NCBI GenBank assembly: GCA_017618075.1
Contig: JAFZUY010000044.1
Span: 1 to 64,000 of the forward strand
Length of the DNA stretch: 64,000 nt
Direction of reading: 5' to 3'
Source: Lachnospiraceae bacterium
GTDB taxonomy: Bacteria; Bacillota; Clostridia; Lachnospirales; Lachnospiraceae
Numbering within the stretch: the first letter of the stretch is position 1; each line of letters opens with the position of its first letter. Both the position numbers and the translations under genes were made by a program. This document shows, piece by piece, positions 51,934-60,887 of the stretch. Under the pieces are notes generated by a model. That model did no database searches and had not been told where the DNA came from. It saw only the letters and a program-made list of their open reading frames with translations.

Positions 51934-53295
51934 ATGAAAGAAAACAAAAAAGAAGGTTTTGGAAGTAAATTAGGATTTATATTTGCAGCCGCCGGCTCTG
52001 CGGTAGGTTTGGGAAATATCTGGAGATTCCCTTATCTGGCGGCTAAATACGGCGGCGGAATTTTTCTATTGGTTTACATAATATTGGCAGTAACTTTTGG
52101 ATTTTCGCTGATGATTACCGAAATAGCGCTCGGAAGAAAAACCGGCAAATCGGTTATCGGCGCATACAAAGAAGCTGATAAAAGATTCTCATTTTTAGGA
52201 GTAATCGCAGCCCTTGTTCCTTTTATCATCACTCCTTATTACTGCGTAATCGGAGGATGGGTACTTAAATATCTTACGGTTTTTGTGACCGGATCAGGAA
52301 AAACTGCGGCTGATGGCGGAGATTTCTTCACCGGATTTATCGGCAAATGGTTTCAGCCCACGCTTTTCTTTGTACTATTCGCACTTATTACAGCACTTGT
52401 TGTTGTTCTCGGAGTGCAGAAGGGCATTGAGCTTATAAGCAAGATTTTAATGCCGATTCTGCTTGTGCTTATAATCGGTATAGCAGTTTATACCATGACT
52501 ATTCCCGGAGCCAAGGAAGGATTTAAATACTATGTTCTGCCGAACTTTAAGGGCTTTACACTGACCATGTTCTTAAAGACACTCGTTGCGGCTATGGGAC
52601 AGCTTTTCTATTCAATGTCGCTTGCCATGGGTATCATGATTACATACGGCTCATATATGAGAAAAGAGGATTCTCTGGAAAGCAGCGTTAGACAGATAGA
52701 GATTTTTGATACTGCGGTAGCACTGCTTGCCGGAATGATTATAGTGCCGGCTGTATTTGCTTTCAGCAACGGAAACGCGGAAGCATTAAATGCAGGTCCG
52801 AGTCTTATGTTTGTAACGCTTCCCAATGTGTTTAAAACCATGAAGGGCGGTCAGATAGTCGGAACGTTTTTCTTTGCGCTTGTAGCACTTGCAGCGCTTA
52901 CATCATCCATTTCGCTGCTTGAGACCATAGTCTCGATTGTCTGCGAAAAATTTAAAATCGGAAGAATCCTCGGAACAATTATTTGTTTTATATTTGTTCT
53001 TTTAGTCGGACTTACATCGGTATTCGGCTACAGTATCTGGGACAAGGTAAGTATATTCGGATATCAGTTCCTCGACTTTTACGATTTTATCTCAAACAAC
53101 GTGATTATGCCTGTCGTATCACTGCTTACATGTATACTGATCGGATATTTTGTGAAGACAAAATTCGTGGAAGAAGAAGTTATGCACGGAGAAAAGAAAT
53201 TCGGCGCAAAAGGTCTGTACAAGGTAATGATTCTTGTAATCTGCCCTGTCTGCATGATAGTGATTTTATTAAGCAACCTACTCTTAAAACTGTAG
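51934..53295 (+). CDS. Sodium-dependent transporter, SNF (NSS) family
   Basis: A 453-residue Na+ symporter with about eleven membrane helices. The N-terminal helix motif GSKLGFIFAAAGSAVGLGNIWRFPYLAAKYGGG is diagnostic and includes the unwound-helix Gly/Asn region that binds Na+ and substrate. Bacterial relatives such as LeuT and MhsT take up hydrophobic amino acids; aromatic substrates would fit the ior-paaK operon, but that is speculation. AAAGGAATT precedes ATG. It is divergent from the phosphodiester glycosidase gene. Confidence 0.95.
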   Translation: MKENKKEGFGSKLGFIFAAAGSAVGLGNIWRFPYLAAKYGGGIFLLVYIILAVTFGFSLMITEIALGRKTGKSVIGAYKEADKRFSFLGVIAALVPFIITPYYCVIGGWVLKYLTVFVTGSGKTAADGGDFFTGFIGKWFQPTLFFVLFALITALVVVLGVQKGIELISKILMPILLVLIIGIAVYTMTIPGAKEGFKYYVLPNFKGFTLTMFLKTLVAAMGQLFYSMSLAMGIMITYGSYMRKEDSLESSVRQIEIFDTAVALLAGMIIVPAVFAFSNGNAEALNAGPSLMFVTLPNVFKTMKGGQIVGTFFFALVALAALTSSISLLETIVSIVCEKFKIGRILGTIICFIFVLLVGLTSVFGYSIWDKVSIFGYQFLDFYDFISNNVIMPVVSLLTCILIGYFVKTKFVEEEVMHGEKKFGAKGLYKVMILVICPVCMIVILLSNLLLKL

Positions 53296-53397
53296 TTAAG
53301 CAGGTATCTTAAATGATTTTAAGTTATTTTTTCAAAAACGGATTTTTACGGGCTTTTAATTTACCCTTTTAACATAATTACAGGTATGCTGGATTGT

Positions 53398-53425
53398 ATT
53401 CAATTTGAATGACCGATGATATAAT
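53398..53425 (+). promoter_or_regulatory. Extended -10 promoter with a palindrome in the -35 region
   Basis: ATTCAA-T-TTGAAT (53398-53410) is a perfect inverted repeat at the position of a -35; TGATATAAT (53417-53425) is an extended -10. The layout resembles 13728-13765, though with a different palindrome. Confidence 0.5.
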
Positions 53426-53473
53426 AATATCAGCATAAAAAAGATTTTTTTGGAATCGAAAGGAGGATTTGTT

Positions 53474-53665
53474 ATGATCGGTTTAATAGGTTTGAATTGG
53501 TTCAATCAGAACAACACTGTTGGCAGAGATTTATGGGCTATGGCGCTTTCAGAAGGCGGCGGAAATCCCGGAATGAAACACAACCCCATCTATGTGAAAG
53601 AGAGCAATGAATCCGCCACAGAAACAATTGAAGAAATAACAGAAGCCGATTCCTTTGACGAATAA
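53474..53665 (+). CDS. Peptide-sized protein of unknown function
   Basis: A 63-residue protein beginning MIGLIGLNWFNQNN, with a Gly-rich centre (EGGGNPG) and an acidic tail (ATETIEEITEADSFDE). No signal peptide, helix or family is recognised. A strong ribosome site (AAAGGAGG, 8 bases before ATG) and an own promoter argue that it is real. The membrane-protein gene starts 18 bases after its stop with another AGGAGG, so the two form a unit. Confidence 0.6.
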   Translation: MIGLIGLNWFNQNNTVGRDLWAMALSEGGGNPGMKHNPIYVKESNESATETIEEITEADSFDE

Positions 53666-53683
53666 GCTTCAGGAGGTTAAATA

Positions 53684-54346
53684 ATGGAATTTTTACTATT
53701 AAGCGGAAGCGGTATTAATGATGCGTTATCCAATATTGAAACCGGACTTAATTCCGCAAACAATTCGGCATTTTCTTTATACGGAATATTTGGTGCTATT
53801 GCGGGAATGCTCGGAATAAGTATATGGATTTTGGGAATCATAGGTGCAATCATTTCATCGATATTCGGTGTTATAATGTTAATCCTTGAATATCTTCTTC
53901 CTGCAATTGCACTCTATAAACTGGCTAAAAAAGCAGGATACAAATATCCATGGCTTGGTTTTATTCCGTTTGCCCAGACATATCTGGAATTCGTCCTGCC
54001 GCGAAGGGAATTCAATCTTCTTATTAAGACTAAGAAACGTAATTACATGGGAATTGCATTCCTTGTACTTTCATTATTCGGAACCAGCATTATTGTTGCA
54101 TTAAACGTGGTTCCCGCAGTAGGACAGCTTTTGGATCTTCTTTTACCAATTGTTCTTATAGCAATGGCATGGCGTAAAAAATACGATATGCTGGTTACTT
54201 TCAGAAGCAAGGAACTTGCACTTCCGATTTCAATTATCAGTATTTTTGTACCCTGGGTTTACACCATCGTTTTAATCTTCTCCATGAATCAGGAACCCGA
54301 GTACGGTGTAGGAAATTACTATAACGTATACATGGAAGATCATTAA
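53684..54346 (+). CDS. Small polytopic membrane protein
   Basis: A 220-residue membrane protein with about five helices and a Gly/Ser/Asn-rich N-terminus. The segment ALYKLAKKAGYKYPWLGFIPFAQTYLEF looks like the DUF5684-type element in the 60429-60848 product (KLFVKAGKPGWASIVPIYNFW), suggesting distant relation. Function unknown. Second gene of the unit with the 63-residue protein. Confidence 0.75.
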   Translation: MEFLLLSGSGINDALSNIETGLNSANNSAFSLYGIFGAIAGMLGISIWILGIIGAIISSIFGVIMLILEYLLPAIALYKLAKKAGYKYPWLGFIPFAQTYLEFVLPRREFNLLIKTKKRNYMGIAFLVLSLFGTSIIVALNVVPAVGQLLDLLLPIVLIAMAWRKKYDMLVTFRSKELALPISIISIFVPWVYTIVLIFSMNQEPEYGVGNYYNVYMEDH

Positions 54347-54368
54347 ATATTTGTTTTGTGATGTTTAT

Positions 54369-54405
54369 GAAATTTCGTCGGCGGATTTTCTGTCGGCGAA
54401 ATTTC
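54369..54405. terminator. Inverted repeat after the membrane-protein gene
   Basis: GAAATTTCG ... CGAAATTTC with additional inner pairing (TCGGC/GTCGG offset). No long T-run, so termination is uncertain; the hairpin lies between two genes on the same strand. Confidence 0.45.
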
Positions 54406-54441
54406 GATTGTTATAAATAAAAACTCATTAAGGATTCAGGC

Positions 54442-55860
54442 ATGAAAAAAGGCGACAGTTTTGAAGGCTACGTAACAAAATATGATTTTCCAAATGTCGG
54501 ACATGTGGTAGTTTCTGACGAGAACGGAACATATGACATTAAGATTAAGAACGCTATTCTCGGACAGAAGGTTAAAGGTACCGTTAACAAAAAGAAACAC
54601 GGACTTTTAGAGGCAAGACTTGAAGAGGTAATCGAGAGAGCGCCGGAAGAAACTGCAGAACCCTGTCCGCATTATAAAGAGTGCGGCGGATGCACATATC
54701 AGACATTTCCTTACGAAAGCCAGCTTAAGATAAAAGAAAAGCAGATTGTCGATATGCTTAAGAAGTCTTTAGGAGATAATGCTGCAGATATTGATGATGC
54801 ATATGAAGGAATCTTAGGAAGTCCGGATGAGAGTGAATACAGAAACAAAATGGAGTTTTCGTTCGGAGACGAATATAAGGACGGGCCTTTAGCGCTTGGA
54901 ATGCATAAAAGAAACAGCACTTACGATGTTGTTAATACTTTTTACTGCAGAATAGTGGATGAGGATTTCAGACAGATTCTTAAAACCACTTACGAGTATT
55001 TTAATAAACTTAATATTCCCTATTATCACAAGATGAAACATGAAGGCGTGCTTCGCCATTTATGCGTGAGAAAGGGAAGAAAATCCGGCGAGATACTTTT
55101 GTTCCTTGTGACATCTTCTCAGTGGGATAAGAAGTATTCGAAAGAAGAGTGGGAAGGAATTCTTGAAGCCTGGAAGAATGAACTGCTTAGTATAAATACC
55201 AAAGGCAAATTTGCGGGAATTCTGCACATAAAGAATGATTCGCTTGCCGATGCGGTTATAGACGAAGGAAGCACGATTCTTTACGGAAAGGATTATTTTG
55301 AAGAAGAGCTGCTTGGACTTAAGTTTAAGATTTCACCTTTTTCTTTCTTCCAGAACAATTCGCTTGCGGCTGAATTATTATATTCTAAAGTTAAGGAATA
55401 TCTTTTAAGCGGTGTTGAAGGAAAACCGGTTGTGTATGATTTATATACAGGTACCGGAACCATTGCCCAGCTTGTATCGGAAGCAACAAGCAAGACAATA
55501 GGCGTAGAAATCGTTGAGGAGGCCGTAGAAGCTGCGAAGATAAGCGCAAAGAGAAATGGTATAGATAACTGCGAATTCATCGCAGGAGACGTTTTAAAGT
55601 GCCTGGACGACATTGAAACGCTGCCTGACTATATAATTCTTGATCCTCCGCGTGACGGCATCAATCCAAAAGCTTTGGAAAAGATATTAAATTATGGTGT
55701 TAAAAGAATCGTATATGTATCGTGTAAACCTTCAAGCCTGGCAAGAGATATTCGAGTCTTTTATGAGAACGGATATAAACTTGAAAAGATGTGCTTAACG
55801 GATTTGTTTCCGAGCACGTACCATTGCGAGACGGTTGTGTTACTTAATAAAGCAGAATAA
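54442..55860 (+). CDS. 23S rRNA (uracil-5)-methyltransferase, RlmD/TrmA-family
   Basis: A 472-residue SAM-dependent enzyme: TRAM domain (about 1-65), Fe-S cluster cysteines (CPHYKECGGCTYQ, about 74-86, plus a later Cys), and a Rossmann methyltransferase domain with DLYTGTGTIAQL, IILDPPRDG (about 395), and the catalytic VYVSCKPSSLARD. The family methylates U1939 or U747 of 23S rRNA or tRNA U54 in Firmicutes; which one cannot be decided. It has its own terminator shared with aspS on the other strand. Confidence 0.93.
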   Translation: MKKGDSFEGYVTKYDFPNVGHVVVSDENGTYDIKIKNAILGQKVKGTVNKKKHGLLEARLEEVIERAPEETAEPCPHYKECGGCTYQTFPYESQLKIKEKQIVDMLKKSLGDNAADIDDAYEGILGSPDESEYRNKMEFSFGDEYKDGPLALGMHKRNSTYDVVNTFYCRIVDEDFRQILKTTYEYFNKLNIPYYHKMKHEGVLRHLCVRKGRKSGEILLFLVTSSQWDKKYSKEEWEGILEAWKNELLSINTKGKFAGILHIKNDSLADAVIDEGSTILYGKDYFEEELLGLKFKISPFSFFQNNSLAAELLYSKVKEYLLSGVEGKPVVYDLYTGTGTIAQLVSEATSKTIGVEIVEEAVEAAKISAKRNGIDNCEFIAGDVLKCLDDIETLPDYIILDPPRDGINPKALEKILNYGVKRIVYVSCKPSSLARDIRVFYENGYKLEKMCLTDLFPSTYHCETVVLLNKAE

Positions 55861-55863
55861 AAA

Positions 55864-55894
55864 AATAAGCAGAGAATTATCTCTGCTTATTTTA
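55864..55894. terminator. Bidirectional terminator between RlmD-family gene and aspS
   Basis: A 12-bp stem (AATAAGCAGAGA / TCTCTGCTTATT) with T on one side and A on the other, suited to ending both convergent transcripts. Confidence 0.85.
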
Positions 55895-55916
55895 GTTGTA
55901 TATGAAAACAAGTAAA

Positions 55917-57278
55917 TTAAGGTGTCAGATGTGAAGGACCTCTGAAGAGGAACATTGCTTCTTTTATGTTAAGTCCTAAAAGAAGCATCGTAAGTCTGTC
56001 AATACCGAGGCCGAATCCGCCGTGAGGAGGACATCCGTATTTGAAGAATTCAAGATAGAATTTAACGTCTTCGGTAAGTCCCTTTTCGTCAGCCTGAGCC
56101 TTTAATACATCATATCTGTGCTCACGCTGTGCACCGGTTGTGATTTCCACGCCTCTCCAGATAAGGTCGTAACCCTGGGGAACGCCCTTTTCGTCACGCA
56201 TGTGATAGAAAGCTCTCTTTTCTGCGCTGTAATCTGTGATGAAGAGAAATTCGTGGCCATAATGTTTCTTTACCCACTGGTAAGAAAGACGCTCTGCGTC
56301 TGTTGTGAGATCGCCTTTTTCCGAATCGGGAACTGTGTATCCGTATTCTTTTTCAAGTGCATCATAAAGATCCGCAAGTTTTACTCTGGGGAAAGGAGTT
56401 GTGGGAACGATTACTTCTGCATCAAATTCTTCGGTAGAGAAGAGTTCTTTGATTTTATCGCCGTATTTTTCCTTAACCTTAGTAAGAGCATATGTGATTA
56501 AGTCTTCCTCCATTTTCATTACGTCTTCGCATCCGTTGATGTAAGAAAATTCAAGGTCGAAACATGTGAATTCCGTAGCGTGCTTGCTGGTAAAAGATTT
56601 CTCTGCTCTGAAAACGGGACCTACTTCGAAGATCTTTTCAAATCCAGAAGCCATAGCCATCTGTTTGTAGAACTGAGGGCTCTGTGCAAGATAAGCATTG
56701 GGAAGGTTGTAGTTGGGGAAGTAGTCAAGTCTGAATACATCCGCACCTGATTCACTTGCTGCAGCAATAAGCTTGGGTGTGTGGATTTCGATGAATTCCT
56801 TGTTAAGTAAGAATTCACGAAGAGCAGCGGTAAGAGTTGTCTGAGCCTTGAACATAAGCTGGTTTCTTTCTGTACGAAGATCAATCCATCTGTATTCGAT
56901 TCTCTGATCTATTGAAGAACGCTCTACGGCAGCTTTTTTCTTGGTAGCGGGAATATATTCTCTCGCAATGGGAAGTGCACTGGCAACAGATTCGATTTCG
57001 ATGCTTGACGGAATGATTTCAACTCCGCCGAGTTTTACGAAATCGCTTAAAAGCACTTTGCCGGTAACTCTTACAACTGTATCGGGAGTGATTTTGCTTA
57101 ATGTTTCTTCCCAGTCGGGATGAAGTTCTTTTTCGATGGTTACCTGAACTCTGCCCGTGATATCTTTAAGTACAAGGAAAGCCATTGCCTTGCCGTCTCT
57201 GTAGTTGTCTACGAAACCTGCGAGGGAGACTTCTTTGTCTGCATAATCCTTAACATTTTCAATGTAAATACGTTCCAT
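55917..57278 (-). CDS. aspS: Aspartate--tRNA ligase, archaeal/non-discriminating type
   Basis: A 453-residue class IIb synthetase without the bacterial GAD insertion, so the archaeal-type AspRS, also found in clostridia where it may charge both tRNA-Asp and tRNA-Asn. Seen: OB-fold (VSLAGFVDNYRDGKAMAFLVLKD), motif 2 region (FRAEKSFTSKHATEFTCFDLEF), GVEITTGAQREHRYD, and motif 3 (GGFGLGIDRLTMLLLGL). The start is 57278 because AAGAGG lies 8 bases upstream; the in-frame ATG at 57296 is within the ribosome site region. Single-gene transcript, convergent with the RlmD-family gene. Confidence 0.93.
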   Translation of the reverse strand: MERIYIENVKDYADKEVSLAGFVDNYRDGKAMAFLVLKDITGRVQVTIEKELHPDWEETLSKITPDTVVRVTGKVLLSDFVKLGGVEIIPSSIEIESVASALPIAREYIPATKKKAAVERSSIDQRIEYRWIDLRTERNQLMFKAQTTLTAALREFLLNKEFIEIHTPKLIAAASESGADVFRLDYFPNYNLPNAYLAQSPQFYKQMAMASGFEKIFEVGPVFRAEKSFTSKHATEFTCFDLEFSYINGCEDVMKMEEDLITYALTKVKEKYGDKIKELFSTEEFDAEVIVPTTPFPRVKLADLYDALEKEYGYTVPDSEKGDLTTDAERLSYQWVKKHYGHEFLFITDYSAEKRAFYHMRDEKGVPQGYDLIWRGVEITTGAQREHRYDVLKAQADEKGLTEDVKFYLEFFKYGCPPHGGFGLGIDRLTMLLLGLNIKEAMFLFRGPSHLTP

Positions 57279-57455
57279 TAAATAACCTCTTTTCAAGAAA
57301 ATTTTACCTTTAATAGTGTAAAACCCCGACGGATAAAAGTCAACTAAAGGAAATGCTATATATTAAAGAAAAAATATATTTTTTTAATGATTTGTGCTAT
57401 CATAACTATGTATGGTGTTTTTTGTGTAAAACGGGCATTTTAGTAGGGCAAAAAA

Positions 57456-58658
57456 ATGTATAAAAGTCGAAAAACTGCATTTATAATCGGCGCAATCATT
57501 TTCGCATTGATTGGTGCCGGATTCTTATTTCTTTTTATTCGTGTAAAAAATACACCTGAAATCACTGTGATTCAGACTGCCGCAGATACGAACGTCAACA
57601 ATGGGGATCTGCATGTTGACATGCCCATAGTCAAGGGGTGGAATGACAGCGGATTTCATGCAAATCAGTATGACGCCAAGCTTTACAACAATACATTTAA
57701 CAATGTCAAAGACTGGTCAATCACGCTTAAACTTCCCAACAACGCCAAAGTAAACGATTCCTGGAACATTTCCATTTATGAAAACGATGACGGAACCGTA
57801 ACAATCATAAATACACCCAATCAGGGTTTTAACGACATTATTGAGCCTAAGGAATTCATTACTTTCGGCTTTATTCTTTTTTCCAATTCGGATGAAGAAA
57901 TAACCGATTTTGTAGTCAAGGCGACACCCGAAGCAAAAATCACCGATTATCCGCTTTATTATATTTTGCTTGCAATGGTATTTATAAATATCGTTTTTGT
58001 GTCGATAAATATTGCGGTGGTTATAAAAGATCACCAGTACAAAGTCAGAACTGAGCATGACCGCAAGATTATCATTCAGTCAATGAAGACTTTCACCAAC
58101 TTCATCGATGCTAAGGATAAGTACACGCGAGGCCATTCGATTCGTGTCGGCTTTTATACCAAAAAGATTGCCGAAAGAATGGACTTTGATGAGGATGAAC
58201 TTGATAATATTTACTATATTGCGCTTCTTCACGATGTCGGTAAAATCAATATTTCCGATGCAATATTGAACAAGCCGGGAAAACTTGATGACGAAGAGAG
58301 AGATATTATCAAAACACATACGACAAACGGAGCACAGATCCTAAAAGATTTCAGTTCGGTTCCTCATATCGTCGAAGGTGCAAGATACCATCACGAAAGA
58401 TATGACGGAAAAGGATATCCCGAAGGTTTATCGGGTGAACAGATTCCGCTTGTTGCAAGAATAATCGGTGTTGCAGATGCTTTTGATGCAATGAATTCGG
58501 ACAGATGCTACAGAAAAGCATATCCGATGGAAAGAATCGTAAAAGAATTAAAAGAGGGAGCAGGCAAACAGTTTGATCCCGAAGTGGTAAAAGTAATGCT
58601 CGAGCTGATAGAAGAAAAGGTATTTTACGGTATCGGTTCGGACGATAACGAGGAATAA
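57456..58658 (+). CDS. HD-GYP-domain protein with extracellular CBM2-like domain
   Basis: A 400-residue membrane sensor. TM1 is about 8-28 and TM2 about 166-190. Between them, residues about 52-150 resemble a family-2 carbohydrate-binding module: GFHANQYDAKLYNNTFNNVKDWSITLKLPNN, DSWNISIYENDDGTVTIIN, FITFGFIL. Three Trp (62, 87, 103) could be sugar-stacking. The cytoplasmic part (about 200-395) is a full HD-GYP domain: H227, H259-D260 (LLHDVGK), HHERYDGKGYP (312-322), and ADAFDAM, as in c-di-GMP phosphodiesterases. The plausible model is c-di-GMP breakdown tuned by contact with a beta-glucan; this is inference. Heads a gene run with FecR-domain, DUF5684, Hsp70 and J-like genes. The ribosome site is weak. 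Confidence 0.87.
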   Translation: MYKSRKTAFIIGAIIFALIGAGFLFLFIRVKNTPEITVIQTAADTNVNNGDLHVDMPIVKGWNDSGFHANQYDAKLYNNTFNNVKDWSITLKLPNNAKVNDSWNISIYENDDGTVTIINTPNQGFNDIIEPKEFITFGFILFSNSDEEITDFVVKATPEAKITDYPLYYILLAMVFINIVFVSINIAVVIKDHQYKVRTEHDRKIIIQSMKTFTNFIDAKDKYTRGHSIRVGFYTKKIAERMDFDEDELDNIYYIALLHDVGKINISDAILNKPGKLDDEERDIIKTHTTNGAQILKDFSSVPHIVEGARYHHERYDGKGYPEGLSGEQIPLVARIIGVADAFDAMNSDRCYRKAYPMERIVKELKEGAGKQFDPEVVKVMLELIEEKVFYGIGSDDNEE

Positions 58659-58683
58659 ATTTAAGGATTGTTTAGGAGGCCAA

Positions 58684-60390
58684 ATGCTTAAAAGATTCTT
58701 AAGAACAACCAAAGGAAAAGTTATTGCTGTCAGTGCGGCTGTTGCTGCGGTTGCGCTCGTTGGAGTAGTTGTTTTCATGCTTATTATTAACAGCAATAAA
58801 TACAGAAGTATTTCTGTTGCCGATGTAAAAGGGATTGTAAATATACTCGGCCAGAAAAACAACGGCCAGGCATATAAAGGCCAGCGTCTTTTTGACGGTG
58901 ACGATGTCACGGTAACGGAAGACTCCGAACTTACTTTGTGCTTAAATAACGACAAGTATGTTTATGCCGACGAAAACACACATTTCAAACTTGAGGCTGC
59001 TTCGTCAAAGCAGGGCAACAAGTTAAAGATAGTACTTGATAAAGGTTCCGAATTAAACGTTCTTACAGCCAAACTCGGAGACGGTGACACATATCAGGTT
59101 GATACTCCAAACTCCACTATGTCAGTAAGAGGTACGAGATTCAGAATGACAGTTTATACAGGTGAAGACGGATATACTTATACACTGCTTGAGGTTGAAA
59201 GCGGTGTAGTTTTTGTACAGTTAAAGACGTTAACGGGCGAGTACAACGGAGTTGAAAAAGAATTCTACGCAGGTGAGAGTGCACTTATCAGAGGTGGAGA
59301 TGATTTCTCCGAATTTGTACTTTCAGACGAGAATACAGAAGTCTGGATGCTTGATCATGCAAGCCTTCCTTCAGAAGCTGTTCCGAGATTGGTTGAACTT
59401 CTTAAAAAGAACGAAGAACTTGAACTTGCGGCAAAAGAAGCTGAGGAGAAAGTTGTAGTCGAAGAAGACGACAAAGATAAGAATCAGGTTGTAGAAAAAG
59501 ATACAGACGCTGATAAAGATAAAGACGCTGACAAGGACGCTGATGCCGACAAGGATAAAGATGCCGATAAAGATTCTAAGGATAAGGATGCCAAGGATAA
59601 GGATGCAAAAGATTCTAAGGACGGTAAGGACGCGAAGGATTCTAAGGATAACAAAGATAACAAAGACAACAAAGATACCGCCAAGGATAACAATGACGCA
59701 AATAATCAGGCAAGTGGCGGCGGAAATAATAATCAGAACAATAATACCCAGCAGGCTGATCATACTCATACCTGGGGAGATTGGTATTACAAATCTGGAG
59801 AAGCTCCAACTTGTGAAGCGGGAGGAAAGAGAACTCATAAATGTTCCGGTTGCGGTGCTGAAGAATCTGAACCAGAAGATGCATTAGGACATAACTGGGG
59901 AGGCTGGTTCTATAACCAAGGAGATGAGCCGACATGTGTGGCAGATGGAAAGCACACTCATACCTGTTCAGTTTGTGGAAAACAGGAGTCTGAAACAGTT
60001 GGTGCGTTGGGACATAATTGGGGTGATTGGTTCTATAAATCCGCAAAAGATGAACCCGACTGTACAAACGGCGGAACTCATACCCATACTTGCTCGGTTT
60101 GCGGAGCTGAAGAATCTGAACCAGTAGGTGCTTTAGGTCATGACTGGAGTGATTGGAATATTGATAGTGACAACGGATGCAATCATGATGGAAGTAAGTC
60201 AAGACATTGTAATCGCTGCTCGGCGCCAGACACTCAAACTATCCCGGCAGATCCTAATAAACATGATTGGGATTTAAAAGATAAAGGTCTTCCTTGTACA
60301 GACCCCGATACAGGCAAAACCGGTACTTATAATTTCTATATCTGCAATGAATGCGGTGCAAGCAAAAATGATGATTATAATTGGGATTAA
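58684..60390 (+). CDS. FecR-domain protein with Asp/Lys repeat and Cys-rich repeats
   Basis: A 568-residue membrane-anchored protein: one N-terminal helix (about 11-35), an extracellular FecR domain (about 44-195, signature TPNSTMSVRGTRF near 141), a ~75-residue run of DKDADKD-type repeats (about 262-335), and four and a half ~45-residue repeats with the pattern HTW.DW...C...G...H.C..CG..E.E....LGH (about 355-568). Those repeats have two CxxC-like pairs each and resemble Zn- or disulphide-held modules seen in Firmicute surface proteins. AGGAGG precedes ATG. The D/K part is coded by near-identical repeats (59500-59690) and may vary in length. It starts 25 bases after the HD-GYP gene. Function unknown. 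Confidence 0.85.
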   Translation: MLKRFLRTTKGKVIAVSAAVAAVALVGVVVFMLIINSNKYRSISVADVKGIVNILGQKNNGQAYKGQRLFDGDDVTVTEDSELTLCLNNDKYVYADENTHFKLEAASSKQGNKLKIVLDKGSELNVLTAKLGDGDTYQVDTPNSTMSVRGTRFRMTVYTGEDGYTYTLLEVESGVVFVQLKTLTGEYNGVEKEFYAGESALIRGGDDFSEFVLSDENTEVWMLDHASLPSEAVPRLVELLKKNEELELAAKEAEEKVVVEEDDKDKNQVVEKDTDADKDKDADKDADADKDKDADKDSKDKDAKDKDAKDSKDGKDAKDSKDNKDNKDNKDTAKDNNDANNQASGGGNNNQNNNTQQADHTHTWGDWYYKSGEAPTCEAGGKRTHKCSGCGAEESEPEDALGHNWGGWFYNQGDEPTCVADGKHTHTCSVCGKQESETVGALGHNWGDWFYKSAKDEPDCTNGGTHTHTCSVCGAEESEPVGALGHDWSDWNIDSDNGCNHDGSKSRHCNRCSAPDTQTIPADPNKHDWDLKDKGLPCTDPDTGKTGTYNFYICNECGASKNDDYNWD

Positions 60391-60428
60391 TTGATTTTTT
60401 GAAAAATACATTTTAGGGAGGAAAAAAC

Positions 60429-60848
60429 ATGTCAAACACTAATTCATCAGATGCAGCTGTTGCTTTATTTGCGGGTGGAGCATCAATATTATTTATCATT
60501 TTCTGGATACTTTATGCGATTATTTTAATTGCAGTAGTAACGATTCTGATAATCAGTATGTGGAAATTATTCGTAAAAGCAGGAAAACCCGGATGGGCCA
60601 GCATAGTTCCCATTTATAACTTCTGGGTGATTTGTGAAATGGTATTTAACAATAATATTATGTGGTTTATATTCATCTTTATTCCGTTCCTTAATTTTGT
60701 TTCAATGATAGCCATGATGATAGGAATGGCCAAGACATTCGGAAAAGGTACGGGATTTGCAATATTAACCATATTCTTCTACATTGTAACATTCCCGATT
60801 CTTGCGTTCGGAAAAGCTACATATGATCCGACTAAGAAAATCTGCTAA
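60429..60848 (+). CDS. DUF5684-type membrane protein
   Basis: A 139-residue membrane protein with four helices. The central SMWKLFVKAGKPGWASIVPIYNFWVICEM is the DUF5684 signature. Family function is unknown to me. It lies 38 bases after the FecR-domain gene and 39 before the Hsp70 gene. AGGGAGG precedes ATG. Distant relative at 53684. Confidence 0.85.
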   Translation: MSNTNSSDAAVALFAGGASILFIIFWILYAIILIAVVTILIISMWKLFVKAGKPGWASIVPIYNFWVICEMVFNNNIMWFIFIFIPFLNFVSMIAMMIGMAKTFGKGTGFAILTIFFYIVTFPILAFGKATYDPTKKIC

Positions 60849-60887
60849 ACTTTTAAGCCCTGATTATTAACTTTACCGGAGAGAAAT

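Noticed and set aside
59371..59838. Long open frames on the minus strand opposite the D/K repeat region of the FecR-domain gene
   Set aside because: They arise from the repeated GAT/AAG codons; the translation is a Leu/Ile/Ser-rich low-complexity string with no ribosome site.
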